A stretch of 64,000 bases of DNA from Colwellia sp. PAMC 21821 (GTDB lineage: Bacteria > Pseudomonadota > Gammaproteobacteria > Enterobacterales > Alteromonadaceae), in assembly GCF_002077175.1 (NCBI RefSeq), contig NZ_CP014943.1:62001-126000 (forward strand), written 5' to 3'. The position numbers were made by a program, and so were the translations under genes. Below the pieces are notes generated by a model. That model was given only the letters and a program-made list of their open reading frames with translations, did no database searches and was not told the DNA's origin. How positions within the stretch are numbered: position 1 is the stretch's first letter; each line of letters begins with the position of its first letter. Below, in pieces: positions 59,165-64,000 of the stretch.

Positions 59165-61510
59165 ATGAAATACAGTTTAATCGCCCTTAGCATTCATTTT
59201 ATTTTTCAAACTCAAGTAGCGAATGCTCAAGAAGTAGAAAAAACTGGTGTTGAAGTTATTGAAGTATCTGGCCAACGTATTATTAATCATGGTTTCTCGC
59301 CAAAAAACACCAAAATTAGTGGCCCATTTGGTGATGATTTAGGCTTAGATGACATTGCACGTTCCATGACGCCCATTACTAGCGCGATGATGGAGCAGTT
59401 AAACATTACTGACTTGCAAGATATTTTGGCTATAACGCCAAGTAGTTATTCAGCAACAGGCTTTGGTGCGCCAAGCTTACCGACATTGCGTGGGCAACTA
59501 GGCGAGCTTTTTCAAGATGGCATGCGCCGTCAAGCAGGCAATAATGGTTTTGGTGTGCCGCTCTCTTTTAACGCTGTAGATCAGTTAGATGTAATAAAAG
59601 GTGCGCCACCGGTATTGTTCGGCAGTAGCCAGCGTAATGGTGGCTTTGTTAATTTGCAATCTAAACGTGCCTCAACACAAGAAAGCGCGGCTAAAGTAAA
59701 GTTTACCGCAGGTCGTTGGGACCAATACAGCGCTCAGTTGGATATATCGGCACCGATTGTGAAAGGTGAAAGCGGTTTTAGAATTAGCGCTGAACATATA
59801 GATAATGGCAGTTTTTATGATCACTCAAGCTTTGAAAGCGATAGCCTTTTCGCCGTATTTAGCTTCCTACCCGACGATAAAAGCACTTGGGATATAAACT
59901 TTGAATTTTACCAAGTTGAATTTACCGATAATGCGGGTATTAATCGGCCTACACAAGCACTCATCGATCATGGCTTATATATAACCGGCCAAGGTGTGCA
60001 ACCTAATAGCAGCCTTATTCCTGGTGCTGGTGCAATCGTATCACCTACTGGGCAGGTGCAAATAAGCCGCAGTACGGTATTAACCGACCCTGATAATGCC
60101 AACGAAGCCGAAACTTTTTTATTACACAGCATATACACGCGTGAATTAAGTGGCCAAACACGATTAAAAAACAGCACTTACTATCAGCATTTAACTCGCG
60201 ATGAAATTGCTCAAAACAGTTTTGTTGAAATAATAGCTGCCGCCGATACCGCGCAAAATAGATTAGAGCTAAGTCATGACTGGAACAGCCAACAACAAAC
60301 CATTTTAGCCTTTGATGTGCGTTACAACAAAGTGCGTGGCTATAGTCAATTTACTACTGAGGCCGATGACCCAATCGACTTAACAGGTCCAATTGAAAAC
60401 CGTCGTATTCCACTTACTCCTGAGCAACAAGCTAGGCTGGTAGAACTCAGCCCTGGTGTATTTGTTTCACCCGGTGGACAATATGATATAAACAATGACA
60501 ACATTGGTGATTTTTCATTATCTGATACTACCGACTCTACCAGCTGGCAAACTGGCTTTGCCATTCAACAAGACAGTCAATGGAGCGAACGTTTACGCAC
60601 AAACTTTGGTTACCGTATCGATTTTTATGACGTAGAAGCTAGAGATCCTATCGCACCTGCTGGGCAAATAGCAGCGCGTGATAGCATTAATGAAATATTA
60701 CATTCAGGCCAAGCTAGCATTAACTATAAACTTGATACTGATTTAACCATTTATGCAGCCACTAGCTACAATGAAGCCACATCAAACAGCATGGCAGGTG
60801 GTAACTCACTTGGCGCTGACAATTTAATCAGTGAACAGAATTTTGCCACTGAAAATACATTAAATGAAGTTGGCATTAAATACCTACCAGACAACAGCGC
60901 TTGGTATGTTGATGGTTCACTATTTAATCAACGTCGTAGTTTGCGAAATCGCGATGGCAGTAATTCTGGTATCAAAACTAAAGGTGTTGAACTGCAAGTT
61001 TTTTACGACGCCGCACCATACTGGTTTAACGTGAGTTACAGTTACCTTGATGCACGATATGACAACTCAGCCAGTTTTCAAAGTTCATCACAAATAGCCG
61101 ATGCCTTCGACAACACTCGCCCTGATATTATTCAAGGCACCAGTGTTGGCGCACCAAGTTTCGCTGCATTTGCGCCGTCTACTCGTCGTGTTCAAGGTAT
61201 TCCAGAGCAGTCTTTAAGTGTAAATGGTGGCATTTATCTCAACGAAAATTGGCAAGCAGGTTTTGCCGCTTTATACACCTCGAGTTATCCACTAGATTTT
61301 TTGGCGACAGTAAACATACGCGATCAATACACCTTAGGTCTCAACACCAGTTATGCAATAGCCGAAAACACAAAAGTGCGTTTCGATATTAATAACGTTA
61401 CTAATCAAAAAAACTGGCGCCCTGTTTTTGAAGGCGGATACTTTGGATCGACCTTGGTTTTTCCAGAGCTCCCTATCAATGCCAAACTCACGTTAACGCA
61501 CAGTTTTTAA
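59165..61510 (+). CDS. TonB-dependent outer-membrane receptor
   Basis: A 781-residue beta-barrel importer. Signal peptide residues 1-21 (MKYSLIALSIHFIFQTQVANA). A TonB-box-like GVEVIEVSGQ follows (about 28-37), then a plug domain (about 70-165: TSAMMEQLNITDLQDILAITPSS, PTLRGQLGELFQDGMRR, VDQLDVIKGAPPVLFGSSQRNGGFVNLQSK) and the barrel to a terminal aromatic residue (LTLTHSF). FhuE/ferrichrome-type plug features suggest a siderophore or other chelate, but the substrate is not known. The downstream VTT-reductase gene begins 11 bp after its stop, with its ribosome-binding site overlapping the stop, so they are co-transcribed. Confidence 0.92.
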   Translation: MKYSLIALSIHFIFQTQVANAQEVEKTGVEVIEVSGQRIINHGFSPKNTKISGPFGDDLGLDDIARSMTPITSAMMEQLNITDLQDILAITPSSYSATGFGAPSLPTLRGQLGELFQDGMRRQAGNNGFGVPLSFNAVDQLDVIKGAPPVLFGSSQRNGGFVNLQSKRASTQESAAKVKFTAGRWDQYSAQLDISAPIVKGESGFRISAEHIDNGSFYDHSSFESDSLFAVFSFLPDDKSTWDINFEFYQVEFTDNAGINRPTQALIDHGLYITGQGVQPNSSLIPGAGAIVSPTGQVQISRSTVLTDPDNANEAETFLLHSIYTRELSGQTRLKNSTYYQHLTRDEIAQNSFVEIIAAADTAQNRLELSHDWNSQQQTILAFDVRYNKVRGYSQFTTEADDPIDLTGPIENRRIPLTPEQQARLVELSPGVFVSPGGQYDINNDNIGDFSLSDTTDSTSWQTGFAIQQDSQWSERLRTNFGYRIDFYDVEARDPIAPAGQIAARDSINEILHSGQASINYKLDTDLTIYAATSYNEATSNSMAGGNSLGADNLISEQNFATENTLNEVGIKYLPDNSAWYVDGSLFNQRRSLRNRDGSNSGIKTKGVELQVFYDAAPYWFNVSYSYLDARYDNSASFQSSSQIADAFDNTRPDIIQGTSVGAPSFAAFAPSTRRVQGIPEQSLSVNGGIYLNENWQAGFAALYTSSYPLDFLATVNIRDQYTLGLNTSYAIAENTKVRFDINNVTNQKNWRPVFEGGYFGSTLVFPELPINAKLTLTHSF

Positions 61511-61521
61511 GGACACATTTC

Positions 61522-63696
61522 ATGTTTAAGAAAATACTATTATTAGTTATAGCCGTATCGCTAGTGGCATTGTTTTTTCACTACGATTTAAACCAATTAC
61601 TGACCCTAGAAGGCCTTAAAGGCTCAATGGATCAATTTGGCGAGTGGCGAGAACAATCTCCAACGTTAGTCATTGGTGGTTTCTTTGCTCTGTACGTTTT
61701 AGTCGCTGCGCTGTCATTACCTGGCGCGGCTATTTTAACTTTAGCTGCAGGTGCGTTATTTGGTTTAGTTGAAGGTTTTATTATTGTTTCATTTGCTTCA
61801 AGCATTGGCGCATTATTAGCCTTTTTAGTTTCACGCTATTTATTACGTGACAGTATTAAAAAGAAATTTCCTGAACGCTTAAAATCGATTGATGAAGGGG
61901 TTCAAAAAGAAGGCGCGTTTTATCTATTTACCTTACGTTTAGTCCCTGTGTTTCCGTTCTTTTTAGTGAATTTATTAATGGGCGTTACCGGCATAAAAGC
62001 TTGGACGTTTTACTGGGTAAGCCAACTAGGCATGCTAGCTGGCACGGTAGTTTATGTTAACGCCGGCACACAACTAGCTGATATAGAAAGCTTGTCAGGC
62101 ATTTTATCACCTAAACTTATTTTCTCTTTTGTTTTATTAGGGCTTTTACCTTTAATTGGTAAGGCTATTGTTAACAAAATAAAGCAACGTAAAGTCTATA
62201 AAAAATGGCAAAAACCAAAAAAGTTTGACCGTAACTTATTGGTCATTGGTGCCGGTGCTGGTGGACTAGTAACAAGCTACATAGCTGCTGCAGTAAAAGC
62301 GAAAGTAACGTTAATAGAAGCCGGAGAAATGGGTGGTGACTGTTTAAACTATGGCTGTGTGCCAAGTAAAGCTATTATTAAAAGTGCTAAAATTGTAGAC
62401 CAAATCAAACACGGAGAAAATTACGGTTTAGAGAACACAACACCACAATTTTCGTTTAAAAAAGTGATGGCACGCGTGCACCAAGTTATAGCCGATATTG
62501 CCCCGCACGACAGTGTTGAACGTTACACTGACTTAGGTGTAGAAGTAATAAAAGGTTACGGAAAGTTAATTAATCCGTGGACTGTTGAAATTAAACTTAA
62601 CGATGGCACTATGCAAACCCTAACGGCACGTAGCATTGTTATTGCAACCGGTGCTCGTCCATTTGTACCGCCATTGCCGGGTATTGAAGAGAGTGGTTAT
62701 GTTACTAGTGACACGTTATGGACAGAATTTGCCAAACTTGATACCGCGCCAAAAAAGTTAGTGGTATTAGGTGGCGGACCTATTGGGTGTGAACTTGCAC
62801 AAAGCTTTGCACGTTTAGGCTCACAAGTTATTCAAATTGAAATGGCTGAGCGCATTATGATCAGAGAAGATCTTGAAGTCTCTGAGTTTGCTAGCCAGTC
62901 GTTACAAAAAAGTGGCGTAAATATTCTAACCTCACACCAAGCTTTACGTTGCGAACAACGTGACGGTAAAAAATTCATCATTGTGAAAAACCTTAAGCAC
63001 GAACAAGGTTCAGAACAAGAAGAAATGGCTATTGAATACGACGAGCTATTGTGTGCTGTTGGCCGCTCTGCTCGTTTGAAAGGCTATGGTCTTGAAGAGT
63101 TAGGCATCGAAACTAACCGTACTATTCAAACTAATGACTACTTAGAAACGCTATACCCTAATATTTTTGCTGCCGGTGATATTGTTGGTCCTTATCAGTT
63201 TACTCACGTTGCCGCTCATCAAGGTTGGTATGCTGCGGTTAATGCTTTATTTGGTACCTTTAAGAAGTTCAAAGTAGATTATCGTGTTATTCCTTGGGCA
63301 ACTTTTATTGACCCTGAAGTCGCTCGTGTTGGTATTAACGAGCAAGAAGCAATCGAGCAAGGTATTGACTACGAAATTACCCGTTTTGATTTTGAAGAGT
63401 TAGACCGAGCAATTACTGACAGTGCAGCTAACGGTTTTATTAAAGTGATAACACCAAAAGGTAAAGATAAAATACTGGGCGTTACTATTGTTTCTGAACA
63501 TGCAGGTGATTTAATCGCAGAGTTTGTTTTAGCAATGAAACACGGCTTAGGCTTGAACAAAATATTAGGCACGATTCACAGCTACCCAACATGGGCTGAA
63601 GGTAATAAATACGCAGCTGGTGAATGGAAACGTAACCATGCACCTGAAACCGTTTTAAGCTGGTTAGAGAAATTCCATACTTGGAGACGAGGTTAA
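61522..63696 (+). CDS. VTT/DedA-like membrane domain fused to FAD disulfide oxidoreductase
   Basis: A 724-residue fusion. Residues 1-222 form a VTT (SNARE-associated, TVP38/TMEM64) membrane domain with about five to six helices and the RYLLRDSIKKKFPERLKSIDEGVQKEGAFYLFTLRLVPVFPFFLVNLLMGVTGIK block. From about 235 a pyridine-nucleotide disulfide oxidoreductase follows: FAD motif VIGAGAGGLV, redox-active Cys274/Cys279 in GGDCLNYGCVPSK, NAD(P) motif VVLGGGPIGCELAQSFARLGSQV, and the dimerisation domain ending HSYPTWAEGNKYAAGEWKR. No HMA domain or terminal Cys pair, so mercuric reductase activity is unlikely. It should pass electrons from NAD(P)H to a membrane-associated dithiol or disulfide; the real substrate is unknown. 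DUF547 gene follows at once. Confidence 0.93.
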   Translation: MFKKILLLVIAVSLVALFFHYDLNQLLTLEGLKGSMDQFGEWREQSPTLVIGGFFALYVLVAALSLPGAAILTLAAGALFGLVEGFIIVSFASSIGALLAFLVSRYLLRDSIKKKFPERLKSIDEGVQKEGAFYLFTLRLVPVFPFFLVNLLMGVTGIKAWTFYWVSQLGMLAGTVVYVNAGTQLADIESLSGILSPKLIFSFVLLGLLPLIGKAIVNKIKQRKVYKKWQKPKKFDRNLLVIGAGAGGLVTSYIAAAVKAKVTLIEAGEMGGDCLNYGCVPSKAIIKSAKIVDQIKHGENYGLENTTPQFSFKKVMARVHQVIADIAPHDSVERYTDLGVEVIKGYGKLINPWTVEIKLNDGTMQTLTARSIVIATGARPFVPPLPGIEESGYVTSDTLWTEFAKLDTAPKKLVVLGGGPIGCELAQSFARLGSQVIQIEMAERIMIREDLEVSEFASQSLQKSGVNILTSHQALRCEQRDGKKFIIVKNLKHEQGSEQEEMAIEYDELLCAVGRSARLKGYGLEELGIETNRTIQTNDYLETLYPNIFAAGDIVGPYQFTHVAAHQGWYAAVNALFGTFKKFKVDYRVIPWATFIDPEVARVGINEQEAIEQGIDYEITRFDFEELDRAITDSAANGFIKVITPKGKDKILGVTIVSEHAGDLIAEFVLAMKHGLGLNKILGTIHSYPTWAEGNKYAAGEWKRNHAPETVLSWLEKFHTWRRG

Positions 63697-63701
63697 TTAC
63701 T

Positions 63702-64000
63702 ATGGTTAAAGTGAAAAGTAGCCGATTAACTACATCGTTTAAATCTTTGCAATTAGCTGCATTACTTATGTTAACTACAGCTTATAGCGCTATAAGCGTG
63801 GCGCAAGAGACATTGCATCAAGCTTTACATCAGCCATGGCAAACATTGTTAACCCAACATGTTAAGCCGATAAATAATGGCCATTCAAGCCAAGTTGATT
63901 ATACCGGCATGAAAACAGAGCGAGCCAAGTTAAAAGTTTATTTGGCTGCTCTGGGCAAAGTTGACAAACAAGCCTTTGCACAATGGCCAGCGCCTCAGCA
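63702..64000 (+). CDS. DUF547 protein (5' portion; truncated by window end)
   Basis: The first 99 codons of a gene that runs off the window. A signal peptide (LQLAALLMLTTAYSAISVAQE, about residues 18-38) is followed by HQPWQTLLTQHVKPINNGHSSQVDYTGMKTERAKLKVYLAALGKV, the usual start of DUF547 domains. DUF547 has a papain-like fold and appears in periplasmic proteins of marine bacteria; role unknown. It starts 5 bp after the fusion gene, hence the same transcript. Confidence 0.82.
   Translation, partial: MVKVKSSRLTTSFKSLQLAALLMLTTAYSAISVAQETLHQALHQPWQTLLTQHVKPINNGHSSQVDYTGMKTERAKLKVYLAALGKVDKQAFAQWPAPQ

Noticed and set aside
61522..63696. Mercuric reductase (merA)
   Set aside because: The reductase half has the redox Cys pair but no N-terminal HMA domain and no C-terminal Cys-Cys pair, and no other mer gene is near.

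Overview
The window is AT-rich chromosomal DNA of a marine gammaproteobacterium. The gene set (short HPF, EfpL, YajD, PqiABC, LpoB/YcfL/COG3014, YdbH-YnbE-YdbL, a SigX/CmpX/OprF-type locus, DUF2750, SRAP, TonB receptor) and the A+T-rich spacers suit Alteromonadales, most likely Colwelliaceae (Colwellia or Thalassotalea type). That placement is an inference from gene content. I see no rRNA, tRNA, CRISPR array, prophage or intact insertion sequence.

Layout. 1-3.4 kb: small housekeeping genes (DUF6172, hpf, DUF808 membrane protein, yajD, Mpo1-like). 3.6-9.8 kb: signalling block, with a REC-GGDEF diguanylate cyclase followed by a 72-residue stand-alone His-kinase dimerisation-like protein, divergent from a 1514-residue CheB-CheR-PAS-GAF-PAS-kinase-receiver protein. 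10.4-18.4 kb: an amino-acid/Na+ symporter, then a metal-efflux operon on the minus strand (CzcI-like, adaptor, RND pump, Zn-type CDF) without an outer-membrane factor. 18.6-23.2 kb: a translationally coupled GH13 lipoprotein plus GH31 alpha-glucan pair. 23.4-30.1 kb: small coiled-coil gene, Nudix, dCache chemoreceptor, GNAT, efpL, M14 peptidase-like and uracil-DNA glycosylase-like genes. 30.3-34.2 kb: pqiABC-ybaK. 34.2-42.7 kb: periplasmic solute-binding protein, MDR dehydrogenase, fdhD, DEDDh exonuclease, an MscS channel bracketed by two paralogous 59-residue genes, an EEP nuclease/phosphatase, an RDD protein. 42.7-45.8 kb: envelope lipoproteins around lpoB. 46.2-51.8 kb: DoxX, DUF2750, SRAP, a 318-bp tandem repeat, COG3146, DUF938 methyltransferase, a 56-residue small protein and an acyl-protein-thioesterase-like esterase. 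52-55.4 kb: ydbH-ynbE-ydbL. 55.4-58.4 kb: crfX-cmpX-sigX-like operon divergent from an OprF-like porin. 59.2-64 kb: operon of a TonB receptor, a VTT-membrane/flavoprotein-disulfide-reductase fusion and a DUF547 protein cut by the window end.

Common theme: much of the content concerns the envelope: lipid transport (PqiABC, YdbH-YnbE-YdbL), peptidoglycan synthase activation (LpoB), two MscS-type channels, an ECF sigma/OmpA-porin locus, and metal and solute transport. The least explained items are the 318-bp structured tandem repeat at 48.05-48.76 kb, the stand-alone DHp mini-protein, the paired 59-residue paralogues around mscS, and the TonB receptor/VTT-oxidoreductase/DUF547 operon. None of these is shown here to be a new system; they are the best candidates for follow-up.
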